Assembly (NCBI RefSeq): GCF_963678635.1
Contig: NC_087067.1
Location: 30,232,401-30,296,400 of the forward strand
Reading direction: 5' to 3'
Origin: Symsagittifera roscoffensis
Lineage: Eukaryota; Xenacoelomorpha; Acoela; Convolutidae
Length of the DNA stretch: 64,000 nucleotides
Part shown: positions 40,233 through 50,700 of the stretch, piece by piece
Layout: every line of letters starts with the position of its first letter
Numbering within the stretch: position 1 is the stretch's first letter
Made by a program: the position numbers and the translations under genes
Notes under the pieces: generated by a model
Told to the model about the DNA's origin: nothing
Database searches by the model: none
The model's input: only the letters and a program-made list of their open reading frames with translations

Positions 40233-40716
40233 TGTTCTGATTTCAAATGGAAACAGAAACATGAATTATTTTATTGTGTTCACAAAGTGTGACGCCGCCG
40301 CCACCACAAAATAAATATGTTTTTATCCCTTTGCAAAAGGAAGGGAAATGCATGCTATTGGAATAATTCGTATAACGTTTTAAGCATTGAGAAATAAAAC
40401 GACTATTCTCGTTCAATGCGAATAATAACGATTCTTCTCGTAAAATGCGAGCATACGAAACATTCTTCTCGTAAAATACGCATGCACGAATAGAGAATAC
40501 GAAGTTAAGAAGTAACTTCTCATTTGATACGAAAAAGTGGTACGATTTCCATCTGAGTGTAAATAGAAGCTAAAAACTACGGGAATTCATTCCCAACAAT
40601 TTCTCTTCTAACACCACCACCATTCTCTTCAACCACCCCAACCATTCTCTATAAAATATTCTCCACTCTCAGTAAAAATATCTCCAATCTCACCCTTAAA
40701 ATAAATATTTAGTCAA
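40233..40716 (+). repeat. Truncated LTR related to the 31003 LTR
   Basis: It starts TGTTCTGATTTC and matches the 632-bp LTR with about 10 percent differences up to about 40716. Then similarity stops, so the last 160 bases of the LTR and the primer site are missing. The U3 motif cluster is retained. Confidence 0.85.
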
Positions 40717-40790
40717 TGAGTGCTGAGTTTTCTAAGCAAATTTATACACTTTTCTATCTTTCTTCTCTTAAGTCTTAAGCTAAATATAAT

Positions 40791-42063
40791 ATGGCTGATA
40801 CCCCAATATCCCATCCCAACTTGTCTTTAATGACATTTTCGGGAAACGACCCGAACAAAAATGCTACAGCTTTTTGGAATTCAGTAGAAAACAAATTCTT
40901 TTCTCATTAGGTCAAAGCCCTCATGATAATGATGCACGACGCAGCTATGATAGCAGACAACGATCCCTATTCGGATACTTGTTAACTGATACATCTCTTG
41001 AATGGTTCAATGATAATGTAACCAATGCTACCACATGGGCACAACTCAAAGATCTCTTCCTAAACAGATTCACTGACGGACAAGATGGCGAATTAATAAA
41101 AAATTACTTCCACAGAATTAAATCTTTGTAGATAGGGGATGGCCTGAAAGTATTGATGTAACAGTCCACGCTGATGAAGCTGCTCAAAATTCTAAAAGTA
41201 ATATATACAGACTAGACAAAGAAGTCAAAAGTATATTAATTTCTCAATTAAGGGACTAAGACCTCTAGCCCTTAAACAAAAAGCTCATGAATACATGATA
41301 GAGCATCCAAACTCGAATTGGGATCAATTCACAAATCATGTAATCACTAAGGATCTAACATTCACTGTTGCTACTGATCCTGCTAATAAGTCAACAACGG
41401 ATAAAATGACTTCATTAGAAACTCAAATTTAAGAACTAACCAAATTGACCAAGAATCAAGAAGTTAGTGCAATCAATGATCAGAGTTCATTTCAACGACG
41501 TCATACTGACATCAAGGGAAGACCTAATAGTACGCGATTTTGCGAATATTGCAGATTGAATGGACATTCTATATCTAGATGTTCAAAAAAGCAAGTTCAG
41601 GACGAAGTAAATAAGTTGCGAAAAGAGCTCACAACAAAAAATGAACGGAGAGTTTCATTTGAAACCGATTATAAACGAAATCGAAGACCGAATAACTTCC
41701 CTAACCAGAATAACCCTAACCCAAGCAACCGGTTTTGGGATAACCAAAACAGAACTACTAACAATTCAAATCCTAGCCAAAATAACTATGGCATTCGCCA
41801 TAATTATAACTACAATGAAAACAATTTCCAATAGGCTAATGCACAATCGTCTTTCAATGCCAAGAGGCCCCAAACCTATGATGATAGGTATCCTAGAGAA
41901 AACAAATTCAGAGAAAATGAACAAGTTGCTAAACAGTTCTACGACCAAGAAAATAGGCAATCACCAAATTTTAGATCGAATCAAATACAATCTGAAACTA
42001 CCGGCTGGGTTGAGGAAGAAGTCAATTGCTGTGATGCGATCTCTGATTTCTTTCCTTTAAACT
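40791..42063 (+). pseudogene. Gag with one CCHC zinc knuckle (broken)
   Basis: It starts at ATG 40791 (MADTPISHPNLSLM). Successive frames read a capsid-like domain (GYLLTDTSLEWFNDNVTNAT, LKDLFLNRF), then the knuckle CEYCRLNGHSISRC near 41550-41591, and an Asn/Gln/Arg-rich RNA-binding-like tail. At least five stops or frame changes are seen, including near 40911, 41131, 41431 and 41834. It supplies the gag that the neighbouring env-bearing element lacks. Confidence 0.75.
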
Positions 42064-42183
42064 ATTAAAGTCTCCGAAACCGAGCGATGATAATAATCCT
42101 AAATCAAGGATATATCTTAGCTTATATCATTTTGTCACCGGAGACAAAAATAATAATAGTGGACTTGAAATTGAATTCATGGT

Positions 42184-43090
42184 TGTAACATTCGTCTACT
42201 GCAGTCACACATGAGGCTTAAGAAAAATAGGCCCTATAACCACTGGCTCAAGGGTCAGGGACACCATCTCTTGTGTTTTTCTACCTCAAGAACGGTCGGA
42301 GCCAGTTCGGTTCGTTTGTGACATGAGACTACGACCCGTTACAGCTTAAAGGCTACTACTAAAATATCCCCCCACTCTAGAATTAGAAACGTCCCCATAC
42401 TTAGGTCTCTAGATACCCAAAATACATGAACGCCGTTAAAAACCGGGTTGGAACAATCCGTTAAGTTACTTTTTATTAGACAGTGGAACTTTGATCCATT
42501 TCAGATGGATCAACCTAAAACTCGCCTTACCTCAACATAACAATCATAAAACACACTCTAGGAATTTAAATTTGTACTCACATAGTAGCACGCTCAAGAA
42601 GTGGGAAATAATCCAGTCGGTAATTAACTCAAGAATTAAATAACGTAACTAAATGAGTCTAATGTTTTATAGTTTGAACAATGAGAACGAGTTTATACTC
42701 TAGACAATAAGTTCTCGTGAACCATTGGGACACTCTAGCTGTCCACCTTTCCACCGAAGGTTCACTCTGGTCCAGTTAATGATAGTACTCCAATCACAAC
42801 AATCCAGTTCGTGGGAATGCTCTCGTCTCTGTTTTAGATGGGACAGCTCTACTCTTGTTCTATTGTGACAGAAATTGCGAATAGCAATTTCCCACCGTTT
42901 TATTTAGCAACTTTCCCGCGATTGTTTTATCGATTGTTCTGACTTCTCTTTTCTGATTTTCAGTTATCGCGAGAAAATCGTGCATGACATGCTCCATTCG
43001 AAATTTTGAAAAATTAAATTTCTCTCCTAAATCAAGTGTTTTTTTTTGTTTCTCTCAAGGTCAAACTTCCAAATATGACCGACTGGCACA
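42184..43090 (-). repeat. Solo LTR (907 bp) of the giant element's family
   Basis: It is colinear with 20297-21193 from TGTAACATTCG to GACTGGCACA. It is flanked by GGT (42181-42183) and GGT (43091-43093), a short target duplication that could also be read as GGTT. The element interior is missing, consistent with recombination between two LTRs. It is inserted just before the protease DPGS motif. Confidence 0.88.
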
Positions 43091-43448
43091 GGTTGACCCA
43101 GGATCAACTTGTAGTATTATAAACTATCCAACTTATCAGGAATTGGAAAAATTAGGTAAAAAAATGACAATATACCGATTCAAAATTAAAGCAAAGACTT
43201 ATAATGCATCTGATATACGTATGTTTGGCCATACATCTATTCAATCTTGTTTCCACACTGATGGAGAGTATCCATCTAACCACAAAGTGTGGATAACTGA
43301 AGAAAAGACTGCTAATCTTTTAGGAGTCGACTTTTGTCATCTCTTCTTAAAAGCTCTCTACTTTGATATCCCCGCAGTTGAGCTAAAATCAAAAGGTGTA
43401 ATATCTTACGGGTTGATGAACAACGATAAAGAATATCCTGATGTTTAA
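43091..43448 (+). pseudogene. Retropepsin protease split by the solo LTR
   Basis: Immediately after the LTR, VDPGSTCSIINYPTYQEL is the protease active-site segment (DPGS in place of the usual DT/SG). It continues into HTSIQSCFHTDG and LLGVDFCHLF, the second protease motif. The upstream part (GLEIEFMV) ends at 42180. A stop follows at 43448. Confidence 0.75.
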
Positions 43449-44430
43449 AAAATTGTCTCAATTAATTTGAAAGAGCCCCTGTTCATTCCAGCACGCTCTA
43501 CATACACTCGGCTGAACCAAATTCATACTTGGAAAAAGGGACTACATTCCTGCCTCATGAAAATACAACCAAAACCGAATTCGTTTTCATAAATAAAGTT
43601 TGTACTCAAATTGAGCAGAGCCTGCCTATCCTAATTGAGAATCAGAAAGATCATCCTGTCACACTAAACAAGTGTGTACTAGGTTATGCAGTAACCAGTA
43701 ACTGATATTCAAGGATATGCAGATAAAGTATTTGTGATGCTATCCACGATTGTGATGAGTTCACAACGAGAATTTTAAACGAAAGTTCGGAATTCGATAG
43801 CTGTTTCATGCTGAACACTGTTGTCAATACTACACAGGAAAGCAACAACCAATTATCCGGCCCCTGTCTACAATATCTAGACTTCAAAAAAAGGTCCATA
43901 TTCGAATCGAATATGCCCATTGCCCATACAATCTCTGCAGATAGAGCAATGAAAAAAGGGTTTGCTGAAACAATTTGCAAAAGGTATCCCGAGTTACGAC
44001 ACTTTTGTAACTCAATACATGCTAACATTAATGATATTCTCATCTTCACTGATCCAAAATCTGGACAAATCATATATAACCTCATTACCAAACCTCATTA
44101 CCTTTCAGAAACCCACTTACGACGCTATATTCAACACCTTGTCCGAAATGAAAGATCATGCTATAGCAAATAACATTCGATCTATCGCTATGCTCAAAGT
44201 TGCTTGTGGCTTAGATAAAATGAATTGGGAAGAAGTTTCCAAAATCATTGTCGATGTATTCCAACATTCTGGAATTACTATATTTGTCTATGTTTCAGGA
44301 CAAGAAATCAAGGAAATGCCTGCCTTTGAAATGTTTAATACAGAAAATGTATCAGAAATATTTGAACAAATTGGTTCAGATATAGTCAAAGTATGCAAAA
44401 ATGAAAACGAAATAGCAACCGACTTTTCAC
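43449..44430 (+). pseudogene. Post-protease linker and OARD1/Poa1-type macro domain
   Basis: The linker (NQKDHPVTLNKCVLGYAVTS) matches in style the protease-RT linker of the giant element. A macro domain then reads NMPIAHTISADRAMKKGFAE, QIIYNLITK, and in another frame KPTYDAIFNTLSEMKDHA, ACGLDKMNWEEVSKIIVDVF and GITIFVYVSGQ. The CGLD loop with its Asp is kept; the GAGIA-type loop is altered (KKGFA). The frame changes near 44105. RT is absent, so the domain either followed the protease directly or was joined by a deletion. ADP-ribose binding is plausible from family knowledge. Confidence 0.75.
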
Positions 44431-45497
44431 ATGAAGCAAAAAACCTGACAGTGACATACAAGGCCATCAGGCGCAGTGTGCTTAATTATGGAGCATCAAT
44501 CTGGTCTCCATCAATAATTAATACAAATTGGAGCAACTTTCATATTCAACAAAACATTGCCCTCAGAACAATAATTGGTTGTGTGAAGATGACAAATTTT
44601 GATGACCTTCACAGGGAAACAAAAGTCTTGCCTGTAAAGACTCACATAGATATGCTGGCAGAACAATTTTCAGTCGGATGGCACCAGATTCACCGTTCCG
44701 GCTATCAGGCAACCCAACATCCAGTTGAGCGACTCATCAAACCCATACTCCCCGCCGCTTACGGTGTTGAAATCCAACATCTGGATGAGGGCTTAATTGT
44801 CGTAAAAACAATCGAAAAGTTTTGAAGCTTATCCATCACAACGAGGTTAAAAACTACCTCAAACCTTCAACGCTATTGGAACGTGTACCGCCTCAAATAT
44901 CTGACAGTGAATCTGACTTACCCCGGATAGCGCGCTCCGGGTAAAGTCCGCTCACTAACTCATACTTAAGCCGTATAAAAATTGAGGTACACAATTCATG
45001 TCCAGAATGTATTGAGAAGTCCATCCTTTATTTGACTGCACCCGAAACCCGACTGACCTGTCTACCGAAGACCTCTGGCTTCATTCCCTCGAAGTTACTG
45101 AATTCCTCAGACTTCATATCTCGAGGGAGCGGGAGAGCTGAACTCCCTTCAAGAATCAAATCTCAGTCATATAACGACGAAGTTGCTGACTACTAAACAG
45201 CACACATCGACAAAGACGAAGAGGTGACTTCCAAATATGGATCAGTAATATTTTAACGAGTCCAGTGCTTAAATGATTTTCTTGTAAACACACATGTGGC
45301 ATACCCCAACTGTTCTGCCGGGGTACAAGGGCAGTGGCCAGAGACTAGCGGAAACCCAATCAATCTTCATCCCCTACGGAGATGAAGTACTGGAAAGCAA
45401 TGGCAACCTAGAACCAAACCATAGCAAAGCTACCTCACCAAATCCCGCAGATGATGGCGTTGGGCGTAGCTACTACAACAACAACTACAACAACATG
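44431..45497 (+). pseudogene. Non-LTR retrotransposon 3' fragment
   Basis: TVTYKAIRRSVLNYGASIWSP, NIALRTIIGCVKM, LHRETKVLPVKTHIDMLAEQF and, after a stop, NSYLSRIKIEVHNSCPEC follow the usual C-terminal order of an I/Jockey-type LINE ORF2. A (CAA)n-like tail ends it at about 45474-45497 (CTACAACAACAACTACAACA). It is joined in frame to the macro domain in a 287-residue chimeric ORF (43962-44825). 5' truncated. Confidence 0.75.
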
Positions 45498-45586
45498 GCA
45501 AGCGAGTATTCTGGTTCAAAAATTGTGGCGTCTATGTTGACTCTTCCTCCTGTAGAGACCAACTAGGCTCAACTCATCGTTGGCGT

Positions 45587-45850
45587 CTATGTTGAAATAC
45601 GTTCTGCCAGACTTCCACCCAGCATTCTTATGCGTTTCGGTGGCCTCACGCTCAGCAGCTTTCTTACCAAATACTCGCATAACACTCGCATAGAGGGGTC
45701 AACATCGTCCCACACAAAGGTACAGAGTGTTCTGAACAAATCCATTATTTTGTCCACATCACTCAGGTATTGGCTGCTGCTCCATGAGGCAGAGCAAACG
45801 CTGTACATTGATTTCCACCATTCGCTCAAGATGGGTTGTCAAAACTGAAA
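45587..45850 (-). other. Possible orphan exon or repeat fragment
   Basis: A minus-strand frame reads SEWWKSMYSVCSASWSSSQY then FRTLCTFVWDDVDPSMRVLC in a GC-richer patch, with an AG acceptor-like site upstream. A 15-bp direct repeat (TGGCGTCTATGTTGA) at about 45528 and 45582 lies beside it. No family recognised; could be part of a mobile element. Confidence 0.3.
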
Positions 45851-47783
45851 GGTTAAATTTTTGTGGTAAAATTAACTTTATAGCGTGAAATGTTATCGTA
45901 CAAATTTTGCAATTCAGTGTTAATGAGTGAAATGATTTACGGCTTACTCTGGTAGACATCAGTTAATAAAAAAGCGGTTTTTACTCTTTAAAATGCCTGT
46001 TTACAAGGGTCTTTTTTAACATCTATTTAAAGTTTAAACAAGAAGTAACAGGAACCGAGAGGTGATGGCAAGAACCGGATTGCTTTAGTTTGCTATTTGA
46101 ACAAAACAATAGCAGTACAATCCAGAATTTTATTTTCTTTTTCGTTGCAAGAAAGTAATGTTAGACTCAGACATAAGAGAAATTATAATTTGGCAAATGT
46201 CTTGGTTTTTTTTCTCTCGATTATGAACCGACCTGATTTGATTGGTTTTTCAGTTGTCTAGCTTGCGTTTTGTGGCAACCAAATTAATGAGCAGTTAGCC
46301 GAACGAAATAACAATATAAGCTGCTTCTGGCCATTACGTATTTATGATTGAACTTTTAACATTTTCAACTTTCGTCAACTCAGTTTTTGGTTTCATCAAT
46401 CATGATCAAGTTTTAAGCTTGACTAAATTATCAGCTTTTATTTACTTTCTTGCTTATACATGAGTTCAAATGAAATTTCCTTTGCTTTCTAACTCCTTTG
46501 CTTTCTAATTTAAAAAAATGTTTAGCTTAATTAAAGTTAATTGATGCTATACTTATTGTCACACGTTTTCTAATAGTCTATTTTTATACATGCATTATTG
46601 TCTAGATGATACGAATAAATCTTTTCACAACCATTTTTCGATTTTGTTTTTGTATTAGAAAGATGGTTTCTATGAAAGAAAGATTCAAAGAATGGGCGAT
46701 GTTTTAGTGAAATATGTGAAATTTTGTCTGATAGTTTGAGTCAAATAGGTCTCTGCCTTCGTTGAGGATTATATTGAAATAGAACATCAACCAACTTGAC
46801 TAAATATGATGATATCTCTATGGTACGTTGATTGTTCACTGTTTCAGATTTGTGTAATAAAAACAAACAGTTGTATGTAGCTTTGTTTCTGCTGGGGTTT
46901 GCTTACTAGCATTTGATATTAACCAACTGTATCATTTGAGCACCATGGTGAAGTAATTTGGACTGAAGTGAGACATCTTCTAAATCGCAACTGTAATACA
47001 GCATTCGGGTATGAAGTTCTTACCATTCACAGACACCAAATGTGATTCATCGAAATTTTGAAATTAATTAGTTACTAGTGTTTTTTTTCGACGAAACATT
47101 TGGCTCTGCTTTTAAAGTTTTTAAAGTTCATAAGCTTTAATAAATAAACATGGACTATGGATTAACACCGAAGTGGTAGTTGATATTGTAAATTCTTAGG
47201 TTAAAAGTTTTGTTATTCTTTTTCACGTTTTTGTAACGGTACACTGAAATTTTTAAATGTTTCTTTGGTGAGTCGCGTTGATCTGCTTAAATTCTGCCGC
47301 TATGTAAAATGAACAAAAACTTTTTTGATTTCGGTTTAATTGTTTTTTTTTCAAATAATTCTTTTTGTTCGTTATCGAAAAGTTTCAAGGTGATCTTTTT
47401 CGGTCTACTCTGTCATTAGTTATTTGTAACAGAATGGTATCGAACTGAATTGATATAGAACGAATTTCATTCTTATACCAATGTTACTTTTATGCGCCTT
47501 TCATAATACGAGCACCCAGTAACCCCAATGGGTTCGTCAGCTGTTCACTCTGAGTTTCAATTTACGGTTTATCTGTATTGTAGCTTGTGATTTTTTCAAG
47601 TATGTAATTACACAAGCAGAGCTTGTGCGATATTACGAACTCTCTTTTTTTGAAATTTGTTACGATGAGAAATAAATTGTTCTTCTTATTCTGACAATAC
47701 CAAATGTATTTAATTTTATGACTCGGAGAAATGAGTTCCTTTTTATGTTACTAATTTGATACTCTGTTTTTAGGTGACTAGTA
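45851..47783. other. Intergenic region and 5' intron of VPS26
   Basis: AT-rich without coding sequence. The last part ends in a polypyrimidine tract and AG (47772-47773), ten bases before the VPS26 ATG. So an untranslated first exon lies upstream, or a spliced leader is added there. Confidence 0.6.
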
Positions 47784-50700
47784 ATGGACTGGCTGACGGG
47801 TGCTAACTCACAAATCGACATCATCCTCAACAACCTCGAAAGTAAACCAGAGGCAGAGACCAAATCGGACGACAATTCAGGCAACAAAGTGCGTCTTCCG
47901 GTCTTCCTAGACGGAGAAACGATATCAGGATCAGTCAATATAAACCTGAAGAACAACAAGAAACTAGAACACGCCGGCATTAAAATTGAATTCATAGGCG
48001 ACATTCAGCTTTTCTTCGACAAGAATACTACGCATGAATTTGTATCTGTCGTTAAACAGCTTGCGAGACCCGGCGAATTGACGAGGTCGAGCTCGTTTAA
48101 ATTTGAATTTCCCAATGCAGAAAAACCCCACGAGTCGTACGCAGGCCAAAATGTGAGGCTGAGATACTTTCTAAAAGTGACTATCATCAGGAAGTACAAA
48201 GTGTCGCCGACTAAAGAGTACCCCATACTTGTTCACGCCTTGCACTATTTCCCGGAAAAGATTCCGCAGACACTGAAAATGGAAGTGGGCATTGAGGATG
48301 CCCTGCATATTGAGTTTGAGTTCAACAAGAGCAAGTACCACTTGAAAGATGTGATTGTGGGCAAGATTTACTTCATTCTTGTGAGGCTCAAACTGAGAGT
48401 AATGGAACTGCAGCTGCTCAAGAAAGAAATTACAGGTTTGTGTTTCTGGTTTTCAAAAAGTGTGTTGCAAGTTCATATCTTGATGGTTTTATGGCTAGTT
48501 TGATGTTTCATAATGGTTGCTAACGGCTAAAACATCTTACTTAATTTATTCTTAATGAAATTGGAAAATTTTAATCTCGGCGTTGATGCTCCCGACAATT
48601 TTTAGCACGCCTGAATTTCACATGGCGGTTAAGTGTTAATGAAAGAGTGCTTGATTTGGGAATTATTTTAAACTGAAATTGCTTAAAAAAAAAACTGATT
48701 TTTTTTTCTGAATGCTGTTATTAGTTCTTAGGTATTGCGTATACGTACTAGTTTCAAAATCTTGTTAGAAATGAACTTTACACAGGTAAACGCTTGTGCA
48801 AATCTGCGAGCTCACTTCATAATTTTAGTCGCACATTTTTTGATCAATTTATGTTTTCAGTTATGCCTTATGATTATATTCAGTGCTAATTTTCAACGTT
48901 CAACCGATGCTGATTACACTTACAGACTATTATTATTATTTTTTAAATCATTTGAAAGATTTTGATGTCCTGCACTCGAAATTAAAAATTTTTAACTGCA
49001 GTTGATTTTAGCATTTTAAAAATCTGACCGAATCGAATTTTGCCTTTCACGATGGTTGTAATTTTAGCAGCTCGATTTGTTAAAATTTCACTTTTTTCTA
49101 TTTTTTTTTGTCTTTTTTCGGCTTAAGAATTTTCGGCTCAAGTAATATTGACTTAGTGGCCTATTTTTGCGTCGTTGCGACCGAAAAAAGTTTTTGTGCA
49201 CGTGTGTGTGCTCTGAGGGGAAAAGGGACTTAACATTTTTATTAGTTTATAATTTTGTTGAATTTTTTTAGGCATGGAGGGTTTCTGCTCAAGTATTTTC
49301 GGCTTTGTTACCGATTGCTAATTTTAAATTACAATCCAATGAACCATCCGGCGCATCTCGCGTAGAGGTAAAACAACATCTTGAGACGGCAACTGTTGTT
49401 TCGCGCTATTTTGGATTATCGTCCGTCTTTTTGTCGCCTTGGTTCCCGTAGCTTGATGGTTCAGTTTCATTCCAAGTTGCTGTAACCCCCATGCTTGAGA
49501 CGACAAAGTCTGGGAGTTCGATTCCAGTTGAGACCTGTTTTTTTTGCAAATAGAAAATTTTGGCTGATTTAGATCATTGTCTTCGTTTTTGTCTGCTTAG
49601 TACCGCAGAATATACTTTTTTGAAAACTTGCCTTTTTTATAGCATGCTCAAAGCTCTTTTTAGAATTTCTAATGGTGCAGGACATTTTTTTCCGGATTTA
49701 ATCTTATTTGTATCGCAAGTGGCGCGAAGTGTATGATATTGCATGTGTGCTTACATTTCGCACAGTCTCGGGGTTTGAAAATAGCCAATTCAGAATAATT
49801 AATGCACATTGTTCTCCATAGACGTTTAGTGTTGTCAGCGAATTAATCCGACTCAGAAATCACGTAAAATTGCAATGAGGCAAGCTATTTGATCTTATAA
49901 ATGCGTTAGTAGACGAGAATCATAATGATTAGGTCATACCCTCTAAATGATAAAACATGAAAATGGAAAAGTATTAATACAAATTGGATGCACTTTACTT
50001 AGGAGTTCTAGGCCAATATCCAAAGTGTTGAAATAACTTGGACGTATACCGAAAATGCGAACTAAGCGAGAAATAAAAACGGATTTGGGGTCATATTTAT
50101 GAAACTTTATATCATATTTATGAAATTTATTGCTCAGCTTCAAGAGTTAATCGTGTTCAGTGATTTTGTCTGATTCAGAAGGCATGGTTCGTAAATTTTT
50201 CCTTTTTAAATTTCATTTTTAGCTTTTGTTTGAAAAGTTTTATTTAGCTTGAATATTTTTGTCTTTTTCGTTTTCGGCTTACCTGGGCTCGGCCTAATTT
50301 TTTGGCCTTAGTTGCCGCTCGATCGTTGATTTCCAGGTCTTGTTAAGGCTGCTTACCAACATCGTTCGAGACAAAGGTATGAGATTTTTGTAGATAGTTT
50401 TTTTTTACTTTTTTATGTTGTTTTTCAGCTTTTTTCTCTTTTTCAAAAGTTTATATTGCCTTGTATTAATTTTTTCGCAAGTGGTGCGAAGCTCCCTTTC
50501 GCATCTGTATTCATTATTCGAAAACAAGCTCGCAACTCAAAATTGCACGCTTGACGAAAAACAAATCTTGAGCTAGCGAGCGAGTCAATTGTATTTTTTC
50601 ACGCATCTAATCGACTCACATGCTTATAAGCCGGTCACCCTATGCGATAGTTTTTTCGACATGCTATTGCGGCTGTTATCTTTAAGCGTTTTTTTAGCGC

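Larger units (their letters stand above)
40233..44430 (+). mobile_element. Decayed relative of the env-bearing element: LTR, gag, protease and macro domain
   Basis: It begins with an LTR close to that at 31003 and continues through gag with a zinc knuckle, a retropepsin and a macro domain, with many stops and shifts. RT, integrase, env and 3' LTR are absent; the right end passes into a non-LTR fragment near 44431. A solo LTR of the giant element's family splits the protease. Compared with 31003-39361, the two copies hold complementary halves. Confidence 0.8.
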
